Shown in pieces: positions 26,137 through 35,621 of a DNA stretch of 64,000 nt (positions are counted from its first letter, which is position 1; the number at the start of each line of letters is the position of its first letter). The stretch covers positions 1-64,000 of the forward strand of contig PHDU01000014.1 in assembly GCA_002842755.1 (NCBI GenBank). The letters are read 5' to 3'. The position numbers were made by a program, and so were the translations under genes. Origin of the DNA: Bacteroidetes bacterium HGW-Bacteroidetes-1. Its GTDB lineage: Bacteria; Bacteroidota; Bacteroidia; Bacteroidales; F082. Under the pieces are notes generated by a model that saw nothing but the letters and a program-made list of their open reading frames with translations, did no database searches and was not told where the DNA came from.

Positions 26137-26463
26137 ATGAATCCAATTGATTTATCATCCATCCAAAAAGAGATTGCTTCCAATCCAGCAGTATTGGTAT
26201 ATTTCTTCAGTAACAGGTGTGCTCCTTGTGTTAGTCTCCGACCAAAAATTAAGGAAATGATCGATACAGAGTTTCCTAAAATTAAGCTTCTGCTGGTTGA
26301 CTCTGAACTTTTTCCACTTATAACGGCAAACTTTGGTGTTTTTGCAAATCCAGGAATATTGGTTTTTCTGGAAGGTCAGGAATTTCATCGCTGGAGCAAA
26401 TATGTATCTGTAACACAAATTGCAGAGACACTCAAACGCCCCTACAACTTGCTTTTTGACTAG
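26137..26463 (+). CDS. Thioredoxin-family protein
   Basis: 108 residues, cytoplasmic, no signal peptide. The redox centre is C28-A-P-C31 (NRCAPC) instead of the WCGPC of thioredoxin 1, and the cis-proline region reads ANPGILVFL. This places it among the small thioredoxin-like reductases common in Bacteroidetes; substrates are unknown. It stands alone on the plus strand between the two ammonia-lyase genes and converges with the second one, leaving 34 bp between stops. Confidence 0.88.
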   Translation: MNPIDLSSIQKEIASNPAVLVYFFSNRCAPCVSLRPKIKEMIDTEFPKIKLLLVDSELFPLITANFGVFANPGILVFLEGQEFHRWSKYVSVTQIAETLKRPYNLLFD

Positions 26464-26497
26464 CCAGAAGCAGCAATTGAAGTATGTATTGATTGGC

Positions 26498-28015
26498 TTA
26501 AATCCCTTCAATTAAGGCATCAGGAATATTCAAAGGCACATCCCTGAGAAATTGAACTGATTTCGCTATTTCAGGATACATGATCACATCTTCTGTAATA
26601 AATGCTACGCTTTGCCGATAAGCTCCGACGAATTCTTCAATAAATGGAGATGACAACATAGGTTTGCGAAATTCGAGTGCCTGTGCAGCATTAAACAGTT
26701 CGATAGCAAGAATCGTTTCCAGATTTAATACAACGCGCATGGCTTTGGTTGCTGCATTTGCGCCCATACTTACATGATCCTCCTGACCCTGCGACGATTC
26801 AATAGAGTCCACAGAAGCCGGAGTGCACAGCTGCTTATTTTGACTCACAAGACTTGCTGAAGTATATTGCGGAATCATAAAGCCGGAATTCAGGCCGGGA
26901 TTTGCAACCAAAAAAGGAGGCAGCCCTCTTTTGCCATGAAGAAGTTGATACGTTCGTCTTTCTGAAATATTTCCCAATTCGGCTAACGCAATCGCAAGAT
27001 TATCCAATGCAAGTGCCAATGGCTGCCCGTGAAAGTTACCTGCTGAAATAATCAGATCTTCATCAGGGAAAATTGTAGGGTTATCAGTAACAGCATTAAT
27101 TTCGTTACTAAAAACATAGGCAACATAATTGAGTGAATCTTTTGAGGCTCCATGCACCTGGGGGATGCACCTGAAACTGTAAGGATCCTGAACATGGGTT
27201 TTTGGTCGGTCTATCAGAGCGCTTCCTTCCAACAATTTACGAATACGACGGGCCGTGTTGATCTGCCCCTTATGATGACGAATCTGATGCACCTGATCGA
27301 AGAAAGGTTCAATGCGGCCATCAAAAGCATCAAGCGATACAGCGGCTATGATGTCGGCAAGTATCGAAAGCCTAAAAACCTTCAATAATCCGGAAACTCC
27401 GTATGCACTCATAAACTGGGTTCCATTCAGCAAAGCAAGCCCCTCTTTCGATTTCAATTCAATGGGTTTCCAGCCAAATTCCTGAATGACCTGCATTGAA
27501 GGCTGAATTTGATTCTTATACCGTACTTCTCCTAACCCAAGCAATGGTAAACTAAGATGTGCCAGCGGCGAAAGGTCACCTGATGCACCCAATGAACCCA
27601 TTTGATAAACCACAGGAATAATGTCGTTATTAAAAAAATCCATCAACCGCTGAACTGTTTCAAGTTGAACACCTGAATGTCCATAGGATAAACTTTGAAC
27701 TTTCAGTAAGAGCATAAGTTTCACAATTTCAGAGGGTACTTCATCGCCTGTACCACAGGCATGCGACATTACAAGATTTTTTTGAAGCGTACCCAGATCA
27801 GATTTGGAAATTGTTTTATCACATAGCGATCCAAACCCGGTAGTGATGCCATAAATAGGCTCTTCCTGTGAAGCAATTTTATTGTCGAGATAATTGCGGC
27901 AATGAATAATTTTTTCTTTGGAATCTTCAGATAAAGCGAGAGAATAATCCTCTTTCAGGATATCAAAGACTCTTTTAAAAGTAAGTTTTTCAGAACTGAT
28001 ATAATGTGTTTTCAT
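26498..28015 (-). CDS. hutH: Histidine ammonia-lyase
   Basis: 505 residues. The MIO group forms from A144-S145-G146 (GSLGASGDLSPLAHL). The substrate-selecting pair is Ser-His (84-85, LVMSHACGTG) and the later motif is GQEDHVSMG, both as in characterised histidine ammonia-lyases, so histidine to trans-urocanate and ammonia is the likely reaction. YGITTGFG supplies the catalytic tyrosine. The rest of the hut pathway is not in this window. It shares family, but only moderate sequence similarity, with the lyase at 24260, so the two are not a recent duplication. Confidence 0.9.
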   Translation of the reverse strand: MKTHYISSEKLTFKRVFDILKEDYSLALSEDSKEKIIHCRNYLDNKIASQEEPIYGITTGFGSLCDKTISKSDLGTLQKNLVMSHACGTGDEVPSEIVKLMLLLKVQSLSYGHSGVQLETVQRLMDFFNNDIIPVVYQMGSLGASGDLSPLAHLSLPLLGLGEVRYKNQIQPSMQVIQEFGWKPIELKSKEGLALLNGTQFMSAYGVSGLLKVFRLSILADIIAAVSLDAFDGRIEPFFDQVHQIRHHKGQINTARRIRKLLEGSALIDRPKTHVQDPYSFRCIPQVHGASKDSLNYVAYVFSNEINAVTDNPTIFPDEDLIISAGNFHGQPLALALDNLAIALAELGNISERRTYQLLHGKRGLPPFLVANPGLNSGFMIPQYTSASLVSQNKQLCTPASVDSIESSQGQEDHVSMGANAATKAMRVVLNLETILAIELFNAAQALEFRKPMLSSPFIEEFVGAYRQSVAFITEDVIMYPEIAKSVQFLRDVPLNIPDALIEGI

Positions 28016-28160
28016 TCGAATTAAAATAAACAGGTGAAATAAATAATTTATTCAAGATATGCATTGGCATCATCTAACGCAAGCCTAAACACAATGCGGT
28101 TCTGTTTACTTTGATCAGAAAGAAAATTATCCAGTTAAACATTAAAAATGGAAAATTTGA

Positions 28161-29522
28161 TTAATGGGTTAAAAGTTCGACAAGTTTCTCAGCTTGAATA
28201 GTTTGCTGCTCACCCGATTGCATCCATTTCACAGTAAATTGTTTGTTTTTAACCTCTTCTTCGCCGGCAAGTATCACCACAGGAATGTTTTTCTGGTCAG
28301 CATAACGTAACTGCTTTTTCATTTTGTCGGCCTCAGGAAATATTTCACTATTGATACCTGCCTGACGCAATGTACGAAGATAAGGAAGACAATACTTTTC
28401 CTCTTCCTTACCAAAGTTAACAAAAAGCGCAAAAGTGCTTTCAGAAGTTTTCTCAGGAAAAAGGTTTAGCTCACTCATTACATCGTAAATGCGGTCAGCT
28501 CCAAAGCTTATACCAACGCCAGAAACATCCGGCAATCCAAAAATACCGGTAAGGTCATCATAACGACCGCCTCCACAGACACTTCCTATAGAGACATTTA
28601 ACGCTTTAACTTCAAATATTGCTCCTGTGTAATAATTCAATCCCCGGGCCAGGGTAAGATCAAGCTCATAGCTAAGATTCAAATTCATAGAATCGAGGTA
28701 ATCGAAAAGTGTTTTGACTTCTTCCAAACCTTTGGCACCAATTTCCGTAGTTCCAATAAGACCTTCCAGTGCATTTATCTTTTCACGGGAATTACCAGTC
28801 ATGAAAAGAATAGGTTGCAGCAATTGTATTGATTTCGCTGATATTCCTCTTTCTTCCAATTCCCTGTTAACGTTTTCAATACCGATTTTGTCCAGTTTAT
28901 CAATTGCTATTGTAATGTCTGTAAGGCTATCAGGGCTTCCAATATAACTGGCAATCCCGGCAAGAATTTTTCTGTTGTTGATTTTAACAACAGTTTGGAT
29001 TTTCAATTGGCCAAAAACATCATCGACTATTTGTACCAGTTCGGCCTCATTCAGGAGCGAATTACTGCCAACAACATCAGCATCGCATTGATAAAACTCG
29101 CGGTAACGACCTTTCTGCGGTCTATCAGCACGCCACACAGGCTGAATCTGATAGCGCTTAAAAGGAAAGCTTATATCATTGCGATATTGAACCACAAAGC
29201 GGGCAAAAGGTACAGTAAGGTCATAACGTAGTCCTTTTTCACTGATAGAGGATGCTATATTCCCCGATTGAAAATCTGCTGCGTTGGTATCAATTCCTGA
29301 AAGAAAATCGCCTGAATTTAAGATACGAAACAATAATTTATCTCCTTCATCGCCATATTTACCCAGCAAAGTAGTAAGATTTTCCATCGCAGGCGTTTCG
29401 ATAGGCTGATAGCCATACCTCTTAAAAACATTTCGTATGGTTTCAAAGATGAAATTACGCTTCACCATTATTTGCGGACCAAAATCACGTGTTCCTTTTG
29501 GTATGGATGGTCTTTGTGCCAT
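28161..29522 (-). CDS. hisS: Histidyl-tRNA synthetase
   Basis: 453 residues, class II synthetase. Motif 1 region at ~25-45, motif 2 [29 protein letters not shown] (~118-147) with the ATP-binding arginine, the histidine-binding stretches ARGLNYYTG and GGGRYDDL, and motif 3 with GISFGADRI. The C-terminal anticodon-binding domain (~345-450) contains [12 protein letters not shown]. It charges tRNA-His in the cytoplasm. Monocistronic by appearance, with a TACCTTTG box 25-32 bp upstream. The ORF begins ATG-GCA ([14 protein letters not shown]), the normal N-terminus. Confidence 0.97.
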   Translation of the reverse strand: MAQRPSIPKGTRDFGPQIMVKRNFIFETIRNVFKRYGYQPIETPAMENLTTLLGKYGDEGDKLLFRILNSGDFLSGIDTNAADFQSGNIASSISEKGLRYDLTVPFARFVVQYRNDISFPFKRYQIQPVWRADRPQKGRYREFYQCDADVVGSNSLLNEAELVQIVDDVFGQLKIQTVVKINNRKILAGIASYIGSPDSLTDITIAIDKLDKIGIENVNRELEERGISAKSIQLLQPILFMTGNSREKINALEGLIGTTEIGAKGLEEVKTLFDYLDSMNLNLSYELDLTLARGLNYYTGAIFEVKALNVSIGSVCGGGRYDDLTGIFGLPDVSGVGISFGADRIYDVMSELNLFPEKTSESTFALFVNFGKEEEKYCLPYLRTLRQAGINSEIFPEADKMKKQLRYADQKNIPVVILAGEEEVKNKQFTVKWMQSGEQQTIQAEKLVELLTH

Positions 29523-29546
29523 AAATATTAAGTCTTTTTAGGTTTG

Positions 29547-29554
29547 CAAAGGTA
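29547..29554 (-). promoter_or_regulatory. Promoter -7 box (TACCTTTG) of hisS
   Basis: Perfect TAnnTTTG element on the minus strand, giving an expected leader under 20 nt for hisS. No -33 TTG at ordinary spacing. Confidence 0.55.
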
Positions 29555-29597
29555 TATAAATGTTCGGAAGCAGGAAGTTATCAATAGCGCTTCTAAA

Positions 29598-29785
29598 GTA
29601 ATACCGAAAGGAGAAATGTAATAGTCCAATTATCGCTCACTCAATTGGCCTACCATTTCTAACCTTCGGCATTATACCATGACAGCTTTTGAATTCATTT
29701 ATAATTCACTTTGGTATAACATTTCTATCCATCGGCATTAGACCATTATTGCTTTTGGATTCATCTATAATTCACTTTGGTATAA
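29598..29785. repeat. Intergenic fold-back repeat, copy B, with a 66-bp tandem duplication
   Basis: The left part (29599-29653) is almost identical to copy A at 25845. Then two adjacent 66-bp units follow, 29654-29719 and 29720-29785, identical at 58 of 66 positions by hand alignment. The second unit is closer to copy A (53 of 55) than to its neighbour, which suggests the tandem arose before the copies separated or by recombination between copies. It lies between hisS and the antiporter gene, which are divergent. Confidence 0.82.
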
Positions 29786-29827
29786 AAGAAGTCTCGATTA
29801 ATTCAGAATCTTTCTAAATTAAACACA

Positions 29828-29861
29828 TTGTATTTTTTATATATATGGAATATTAACTTTG
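29828..29861 (+). promoter_or_regulatory. Promoter of the antiporter gene
   Basis: TTG at 29828-29830, 23-bp spacer, TAACTTTG at 29854-29861. Start codon at 29887. Confidence 0.6.
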
Positions 29862-29886
29862 CGGCTTCATTTAATTATCAACATTT

Positions 29887-31194
29887 ATGGAACACGTTAA
29901 TGACCAAGTGATTATACCTTTATGGGCTTCGATCCCTTTTGTTATTATGTTATTGTTTATTGCTATCGGGCCTTTATTTTTCCACCATTGGTGGGAAGAA
30001 AATAAAAACAAGTTGATAATTTCTCTTGCATTGGGAATTCCAACATCGATTTATTTAATTGCAATGGGATTGACACATGATCTGACACATCAAATGCTTT
30101 TTGATTACATTCCGTTTATCATTTTACTGGGTTCTCTATTTGTTATCACCGGTGGAATTCAGTTAAAAGGTGACATTGAGGCAAAGCCGGCAATTAATAC
30201 CGTGTTTTTGGCAATTGGTGCAATATTAGCCTCTTTTATGGGAACCACAGGTGCTGCCATGTTGTTGATCAGGCCTGTAATAAAAACAAACTCTGAACGC
30301 AAGTTCAAGGTTCACACAATTCTGTTTTTTATCGCAATTGTGGCCAATGCAGGCGGCATGCTCACCCCCCTTGGTGATCCGCCATTGTTCCTTCTTTACC
30401 TTCGTGGCGCACCATTTGAATGGTTTTTTCATCTCGCTCCTGAATGGGCCTTTGTAAATGGATTATTGCTTATCATTTATTTTATTGTAGACTCATTGTA
30501 CTACAAAAAAGAGCCTGTCAGCAATATAGTAAAAGACAAAACCAATGTTATTCCATTGAGTCTTTCAGGTACATATAATTTCATTTTTCTTGTAGGAATT
30601 GTTATTTCAGTCGCTTTTCTAAATCAAAACTATCTTGATATCATTAAAACAAATCCATACTTTGGATTTATCCGGGAAACTGCTATGCTTTCGTTTGCAG
30701 GATTATCCTTACTTCTGACTCCTCGATTGCTACGATCAGAAAATAAGTTTACCTGGACACCCATCATTGAAGTTGCATTTCTTTTCCTTGGTATTTTTAT
30801 AACGATGGTACCTGCCTTGTTATGGTTGCGTGAAAATGCTTCCACATTAGGTATCGAATCAGCTGCAATGTTCTATTATGCAACCGGTGGATTAAGTTCG
30901 TTCCTCGACAATGCGCCAACCGCACTTGCATTTCATAAACTTGCTGTTGGGATGACTGATCCTGCGGCAGTTGGATTGGTTGCAGGCATTCCGTTTGAGT
31001 TATTACGGGCTATTTCGTTAGGGGCAGTGTTTTTTGGAGCTATGACTTATATTGGAAACGGACCTAATTTTATGGTAAAAGCCATTGCTGAAGAAAACAA
31101 AATCCCAATGCCCAGCTTTTTTGGTTATATGATCAAGTTTTCAATTATCGTTTTGCTACCGATTTACATACTTACTCAAATAATCTTTCTGTAA
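29887..31194 (+). CDS. Ion-transporter-superfamily sodium:proton antiporter
   Basis: 435 residues with about eleven hydrophobic segments. Conserved pieces include MGTTGAAMLLIRP, NAGGMLTPLGDPPLFL and the second half-repeat SSFLDNAPTALAFHKLA and MTYIGNGPNFMVKA; the two inverted halves with D/N-P loops are characteristic of NhaD/ArsB-type members of the ion transporter superfamily. The usual annotation for this group is sodium:proton antiporter, but the transported ion cannot be proved from sequence. Single-gene unit with its own promoter and a strong terminator at 31211. Confidence 0.82.
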   Translation: MEHVNDQVIIPLWASIPFVIMLLFIAIGPLFFHHWWEENKNKLIISLALGIPTSIYLIAMGLTHDLTHQMLFDYIPFIILLGSLFVITGGIQLKGDIEAKPAINTVFLAIGAILASFMGTTGAAMLLIRPVIKTNSERKFKVHTILFFIAIVANAGGMLTPLGDPPLFLLYLRGAPFEWFFHLAPEWAFVNGLLLIIYFIVDSLYYKKEPVSNIVKDKTNVIPLSLSGTYNFIFLVGIVISVAFLNQNYLDIIKTNPYFGFIRETAMLSFAGLSLLLTPRLLRSENKFTWTPIIEVAFLFLGIFITMVPALLWLRENASTLGIESAAMFYYATGGLSSFLDNAPTALAFHKLAVGMTDPAAVGLVAGIPFELLRAISLGAVFFGAMTYIGNGPNFMVKAIAEENKIPMPSFFGYMIKFSIIVLLPIYILTQIIFL

Positions 31195-31210
31195 AATTAT
31201 TCTGTCGGAT

Positions 31211-31249
31211 AAAAAAGGAGTTTTCAAACCAATGAAAACTCCTTTTTTT
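31211..31249. terminator. Bidirectional intrinsic terminator
   Basis: A 16-bp perfect stem (31211-31226 with 31233-31248), loop AACCAA, ending in a T-run. It lies between the antiporter gene and the convergent cupin gene and serves both strands. Confidence 0.9.
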
Positions 31250-31270
31250 ATTATCAGATGCCGTGAAACA

Positions 31271-31762
31271 CTATTCATCCAAATTGAGTATTTCAAGGAT
31301 TTTTTGATTGAAAAGCGTTCCTGCAGGATCACCTTCTTTTGGCGCCCAGGTTGCAAAATGCTTGTCAACTGAAGGTTCGTAAGGACCATGCTTAACTTCA
31401 TAAGCCACTGAACCACTTTCGAGGCTGATAATACTATGCCATATCCTTGCCGCAATTTCGCAGCCAAAGTTTCCCTGCTTGCTATCAAGGATAATATGAT
31501 CGGCAATAGTACCAGAATCAGCGTATTCAACCACCAATATTCTACCACGTAAACAAAAAAACACCTCCGTCTTATCAGGCATTTCATGCTTATGAGGCTG
31601 AATGTACGTATCAGGCTCCATCGCATTTAGCATTCTTTGGAGGGTATCCTCTTCTGTTGGATGAAAATTAAAATTCATCCTTCTTCGACTGGACAACTTT
31701 GCCTTTTCTGAAATTGTTTCAATAAAACGTTCGTCAATCCTGATCATTTCTGGTTGGTTCAT
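31271..31762 (-). CDS. WbuC-like cupin metalloprotein
   Basis: 163 residues, single cupin fold. Metal-binding histidines are suggested by YIQPHKHEMPDKTEVFFCLRG and by the later IWHSI. The overall plan (R-R-R-MNFNFH near the N-terminus, cupin core, ATWAPKEGDP near the end) matches the WbuC family often found near O-antigen genes; activity is not established for the family. The start overlaps the nitroreductase gene by 29 bp; a second ATG five codons later (31747) shortens this to 14 bp. Both genes follow nhaA closely and are likely one operon. Confidence 0.8.
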   Translation of the reverse strand: MNQPEMIRIDERFIETISEKAKLSSRRRMNFNFHPTEEDTLQRMLNAMEPDTYIQPHKHEMPDKTEVFFCLRGRILVVEYADSGTIADHIILDSKQGNFGCEIAARIWHSIISLESGSVAYEVKHGPYEPSVDKHFATWAPKEGDPAGTLFNQKILEILNLDE

Positions 31763-32348
31763 AAATTAATTCATCAACTGTCCTTTTTGGAACATGATGC
31801 ACATTTTGATCATCGCGATAGTATTCCATTTTTCCGGTCGGGTCTTCATCGTCCAAAACAACATGCTCTGCAGGTTTTCCAAGCGCAATAACCATTATAA
31901 TTTCCAATTCTTCCGGCAATTTAAAAAACTTCCCAAGTTCGTAACGGTTACAGGTACGTATGATGCAACCCCCCAGTTTTTTTTCAACAGCACCCAATAA
32001 AATTGTCTGGGCCGAAATACCTGCATCAAAATCGGCTCTTTCATTCAGCTTCTTATCAAGAAGCATAATGAGATAAGCGGCAGGCCTTTCATCAGGAGAA
32101 GGGCCATCCGAATCGCGCAAATGCCATGCCCATTTCAGACGATGAAACACAAAAGCGCACTCATCTTCCTCAGTAACAAGAATATATTTTAGGGGTTGCC
32201 GGTTTTTCGATGAGGATGTCAATCGAGCTAAACCAACCAATTCTCTTAATATTTCTTTAGAAACAGAGAAGGTGTTGTCAAAACGTCGATAACTTCTATT
32301 ATTTAATACAAGATTGAAAAGAGAAGAATAATTAATGCCTGAATCCAT
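31734..32348 (-). CDS. Nitroreductase-family flavoprotein
   Basis: 204 residues. The N-terminal NRSYRRFDNT is the FMN phosphate-binding RSxRxF motif, followed by LVGLARLTSSSKNRQPLKYILV, then a central helix pair (DAGISAQTILLGAVEKKLGGCII) and the C-terminal ALGKPAEHVVLDD strand. Such FMN enzymes reduce nitro groups, quinones or flavins with NAD(P)H; the real substrate is unknown. It follows nhaA by 5 bp and overlaps the cupin gene. Confidence 0.88.
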   Translation of the reverse strand: MDSGINYSSLFNLVLNNRSYRRFDNTFSVSKEILRELVGLARLTSSSKNRQPLKYILVTEEDECAFVFHRLKWAWHLRDSDGPSPDERPAAYLIMLLDKKLNERADFDAGISAQTILLGAVEKKLGGCIIRTCNRYELGKFFKLPEELEIIMVIALGKPAEHVVLDDEDPTGKMEYYRDDQNVHHVPKRTVDELIYEPTRNDQD

Positions 32349-32353
32349 GGTTT

Positions 32354-33679
32354 CTATTTTTCTTTAGAGAAAATTTTAAGCAATTGAAAGCCAATTACCC
32401 CTGACAAAAGTGATCCTACGATGATCCCCATTTTCGCTAAATCAATAGCATTTGGATCAACAAAAGCAAGATTAGTAATAAAGATGGCCATGGTAAAACC
32501 TATACCACCGAGCATTGATACGGCAATGATCTGTATCCAGCGCACATTTGCAGGCATACTGCTGATGCCAGTTTTAATAGCGATCCATGCCAACAAGCTA
32601 ATACCAAAAGTTTTTCCGACAAACAGACCAAGTAGTACGCCTAATGTGACGGGGCTATTGAACTGATCCAATAGTGAAGCATCAAGCACAACCCCAGCAT
32701 TGGCAAGTGCAAACAAAGGGATGATGAAAAAATTGACCATTCCGTGCAAGCCATGTTCAAAGTGCATCAGTGGAGGAATGAATGACCTGAATTCATTTCG
32801 TAAATAACTGATATGATGATGCATCTCTTTCCCTTTGTGGTGATCCTGCAAATCGTCTGCATTTGTATTTTTAAGTGCCTGAAGCGACATAATATTGTCA
32901 CTCATTCGTTTTTCAATTCTGCTCTTTGGCCGGTTAGGAATAGCGAACGCCACCAATATTCCCGCTACAGTTGCATGAACCCCTGAATACAAAAAAGCTG
33001 CCCATATTACAATTCCAATGATTACATAATAGCGCATTTTGAAAACTTTCATCTTATTGAGAAGCAATAAAAAGCCGAAAAGAACAAGTCCGATCAACAG
33101 AGCCTGAAAATTAAGTTCGGCAGTATAAAAGAAAGCAATCACAAGAACAGCTCCAATATCATCTACAATGGCCAAAGCAACAAGAAATACCTTTAAACTG
33201 AAAGGAACTCTTTTACCAAGAAGGGAAAGTGCGCCGATAGCAAAAGCAATATCCGTTGCCATGGGAATTCCCCATCCATGTAGAAAATTTGTTCCTGTGT
33301 TAAAAGCTACATAGATTGCGGCTGGCACCAACATACCTCCTACAGCGCCAAAAATAGGAAGAGAGGACTGCTTGAAACTTGACAATTCACCATGCATTAC
33401 TTCCCGTTTGATTTCCAGCCCAATCATAAAGAAGAAAATCGCCATAAGTCCGTCATTGATCCAATGGTGAAGCGTGTAATCCATCATCCATTCTCCAAGA
33501 CCAATTTTTAAATGCGTATGCCAAAGCTGGAAGTAAGAGTCGGACCATGCCGAATTGCTCCAGATCAGCGCGATAACGGTGACAATGATGAGATAGATAC
33601 CCCCGGCACTTTCCTGTTTATTGAATTGTTTGAAACGAGTCGTAATAGAAGTGTTATTATTTTCTTTAGTATGGCTCAT
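32354..33679 (-). CDS. nhaA: Na+/H+ antiporter NhaA
   Basis: 441 residues. Typical NhaA signatures are visible: ESAGGIYLIIVTVIALIWSNS in TM1, FFFMIGLEIKREVMHGEL, PMATDIAFAIGAL with the ion-binding aspartates (ATDIAFA and AIVDDIGAVLVIA), and FVGKTFGI. About twelve helices in total. It exchanges sodium for protons and helps regulate cytoplasmic pH. A His-rich soluble loop (HKGKEMHHHISYLRNEF) about residues 285-300 is longer than in E. coli NhaA. First gene of a likely nhaA-nitroreductase-cupin operon. Confidence 0.95.
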   Translation of the reverse strand: MSHTKENNNTSITTRFKQFNKQESAGGIYLIIVTVIALIWSNSAWSDSYFQLWHTHLKIGLGEWMMDYTLHHWINDGLMAIFFFMIGLEIKREVMHGELSSFKQSSLPIFGAVGGMLVPAAIYVAFNTGTNFLHGWGIPMATDIAFAIGALSLLGKRVPFSLKVFLVALAIVDDIGAVLVIAFFYTAELNFQALLIGLVLFGFLLLLNKMKVFKMRYYVIIGIVIWAAFLYSGVHATVAGILVAFAIPNRPKSRIEKRMSDNIMSLQALKNTNADDLQDHHKGKEMHHHISYLRNEFRSFIPPLMHFEHGLHGMVNFFIIPLFALANAGVVLDASLLDQFNSPVTLGVLLGLFVGKTFGISLLAWIAIKTGISSMPANVRWIQIIAVSMLGGIGFTMAIFITNLAFVDPNAIDLAKMGIIVGSLLSGVIGFQLLKIFSKEK

Positions 33680-33714
33680 TGCTTACAAAATTTAGAGTTA
33701 ATTCGTGATTAAGA

Positions 33715-35394
33715 TTAATCGATTAAGAGTTTTTTATACCTGATTCTTGAAGGGCCGGAATTTCCCAATCGTTTCCGCTTGTTTTCTTCATATTCGGTAT
33801 AGCTTCCTTCGAAGAAATACACTTGAGAATTTCCTTCAAATGCCAGAATATGCGTTGCAATGCGATCAAGAAACCAGCGATCATGTGAAATGACAACCGC
33901 ACAACCTGCAAAATTTTCGATCCCTTCTTCAAGTGCACGCAATGTGTTAATATCAATATCGTTAGAAGGTTCGTCAAGGAGAAGGACATTAGATTCTTGT
34001 TTCAGTGTCAAGGCTAAATGCATGCGGTTGCGTTCACCTCCCGACAAAACGCCTGCCTTTTTCCCCTGATCGTTACCAGCGAAATTAAATCTGGAAACAT
34101 AGGCACGAGCATTTGTCAATTTATTGCCCATTTTTATTTCATCATGTCCACCAGAAATAATTTCAAAGACGGTCTTCTCAGGATCGATTTCTTCATGTGA
34201 CTGATCTACATATCCAACTTTTACGGTTTCTCCAACGTCAAAAGTTCCGCTATCAGGCTTTTCCATTCCCATGATCAGGCGAAACAGAGTTGTTTTTCCG
34301 GCACCATTAGGTCCTATGACGCCGACAATTCCAGCAGGGGGAAGACTAAAACTCAGATCTTCAAACAACAGCTTATCTCCATAAGCCTTGGTAACATTTT
34401 TACATTCTATTACTTTATTACCCAAACGTGGACCATTGGGGATGTAAAGTTCAAGGCGTTCTTCCTTTTGTTTGGTATCTTCGTTAAGCATTTTTTCGTA
34501 GGAAGAAAGTCTCGCCTTTGATTTGGCATGACGTGCTTTTGGAGCCATCCGAACCCATTCGAGTTCACGTTCCAATGTTTTACGACGGCGGCTTTCGGTT
34601 TTTTCTTCCATTGCAAGCCGTTTAGACTTTTGATCGAGCCAGGAAGAATAGTTTCCTTTCCACGGAATCCCTTCTCCCCTGTCGAGTTCCAGGATCCATC
34701 CGGCTACATGATCGAGAAAGTAACGGTCGTGCGTAACTGCTATAACAGTGCCTTTGTACTGCTGAAGATGCTGCTCAAGCCATTCAACTGACTCAGCATC
34801 CAAATGATTGGTTGGTTCATCAAGGAGAAGAATATCGGGCTCACTCAAAAGCAAACGGCACAATGCAACTCTGCGCCGCTCACCTCCTGAAAGATGTCTC
34901 ACTATTGCACCCCCATCGGGACAACGAAGGGCATCCATTGCACGTTCAAGTTTATTGTCGAGCTCCCATGCATCTTTTTGTTCGATAAGGTCGGTCAAAC
35001 GACCTTGTTCATCGATTAGTTTCGCCATCTCATCGTCAGACATAGGTTCCATAAAACGATTGTTTACTTCCTCATAGGCTTTAAGAATATCAACTATTTC
35101 CTGAACGCCTTCCTCAACAATCTCTTTCACGGTTTTATTATCATCAAGATGAGGTTCCTGATCGAGCATTCCAACACTATAACCTGGGGAAAAAACCACT
35201 TCACCCTGATATGATTTCTCTTTGCCGGCAATGATCTTCAGAAGGGTCGATTTACCTGAACCATTCAATCCTATGATGCCGATTTTTGCACCATAAAAAA
35301 AAGACAAATAAATATCCTTTAAAATCTGTCTTGTTGGTGGGACAACTTTACTTACTCCTACCATCGAAAAAATAATTTTCTTGTCGTCAGCCAC
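33715..35394 (-). CDS. ettA: ABC-F ATPase, energy-dependent translational throttle protein
   Basis: 559 residues, two tandem ABC domains without membrane segments. First domain: Walker A GLNGSGKST, signature LSGGERRR, Walker B LLLDEPTNHLD. Then the EttA-type arm and linker (RMAPKARHAKSKARLSSYE). Second domain: GPNGAGKTT, LSGGERNR and LLLDEPSNDID, the SND variant being typical of EttA. The C-terminus ends in a short basic tail. EttA binds the ribosomal E site and couples translation to ATP level. The gene is separated from nhaA by 35 bp. Confidence 0.95.
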   Translation of the reverse strand: MADDKKIIFSMVGVSKVVPPTRQILKDIYLSFFYGAKIGIIGLNGSGKSTLLKIIAGKEKSYQGEVVFSPGYSVGMLDQEPHLDDNKTVKEIVEEGVQEIVDILKAYEEVNNRFMEPMSDDEMAKLIDEQGRLTDLIEQKDAWELDNKLERAMDALRCPDGGAIVRHLSGGERRRVALCRLLLSEPDILLLDEPTNHLDAESVEWLEQHLQQYKGTVIAVTHDRYFLDHVAGWILELDRGEGIPWKGNYSSWLDQKSKRLAMEEKTESRRRKTLERELEWVRMAPKARHAKSKARLSSYEKMLNEDTKQKEERLELYIPNGPRLGNKVIECKNVTKAYGDKLLFEDLSFSLPPAGIVGVIGPNGAGKTTLFRLIMGMEKPDSGTFDVGETVKVGYVDQSHEEIDPEKTVFEIISGGHDEIKMGNKLTNARAYVSRFNFAGNDQGKKAGVLSGGERNRMHLALTLKQESNVLLLDEPSNDIDINTLRALEEGIENFAGCAVVISHDRWFLDRIATHILAFEGNSQVYFFEGSYTEYEENKRKRLGNSGPSRIRYKKLLID

Positions 35395-35621
35395 GGCTTT
35401 ACTATTTTAGATTAAATATTCTCTTAAACAAATTAAAATCTTCAGTTGTTCATGCAATTGAATTATCTGAAGCGTGGCCAAAAATACTCAGAAAAAATGA
35501 AATTTTCTACCTCATTCTTAACAAAATGAGATGAAATGGGAAAGAGCTCAAGCAAAGAAACTTGTTACCTTTTCCCAAAATGAACAATAATACTATTATA
35601 AAAATAGAATATTATAGTGGT
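35395..35621. other. Intergenic region without a recognised element
   Basis: 227 bp between ettA and the glycosyltransferase gene, both on the minus strand. AT-rich; only weak hairpins (for example near 35585-35612). No -7 box was found ahead of ettA. Confidence 0.4.

Noticed and set aside
26471-26515. Terminator between the thioredoxin and hutH genes
   Set aside because: Only 8-bp arms (AATTGAAG / CTTCAATT) with a loop of more than 20 nt and no T-run.
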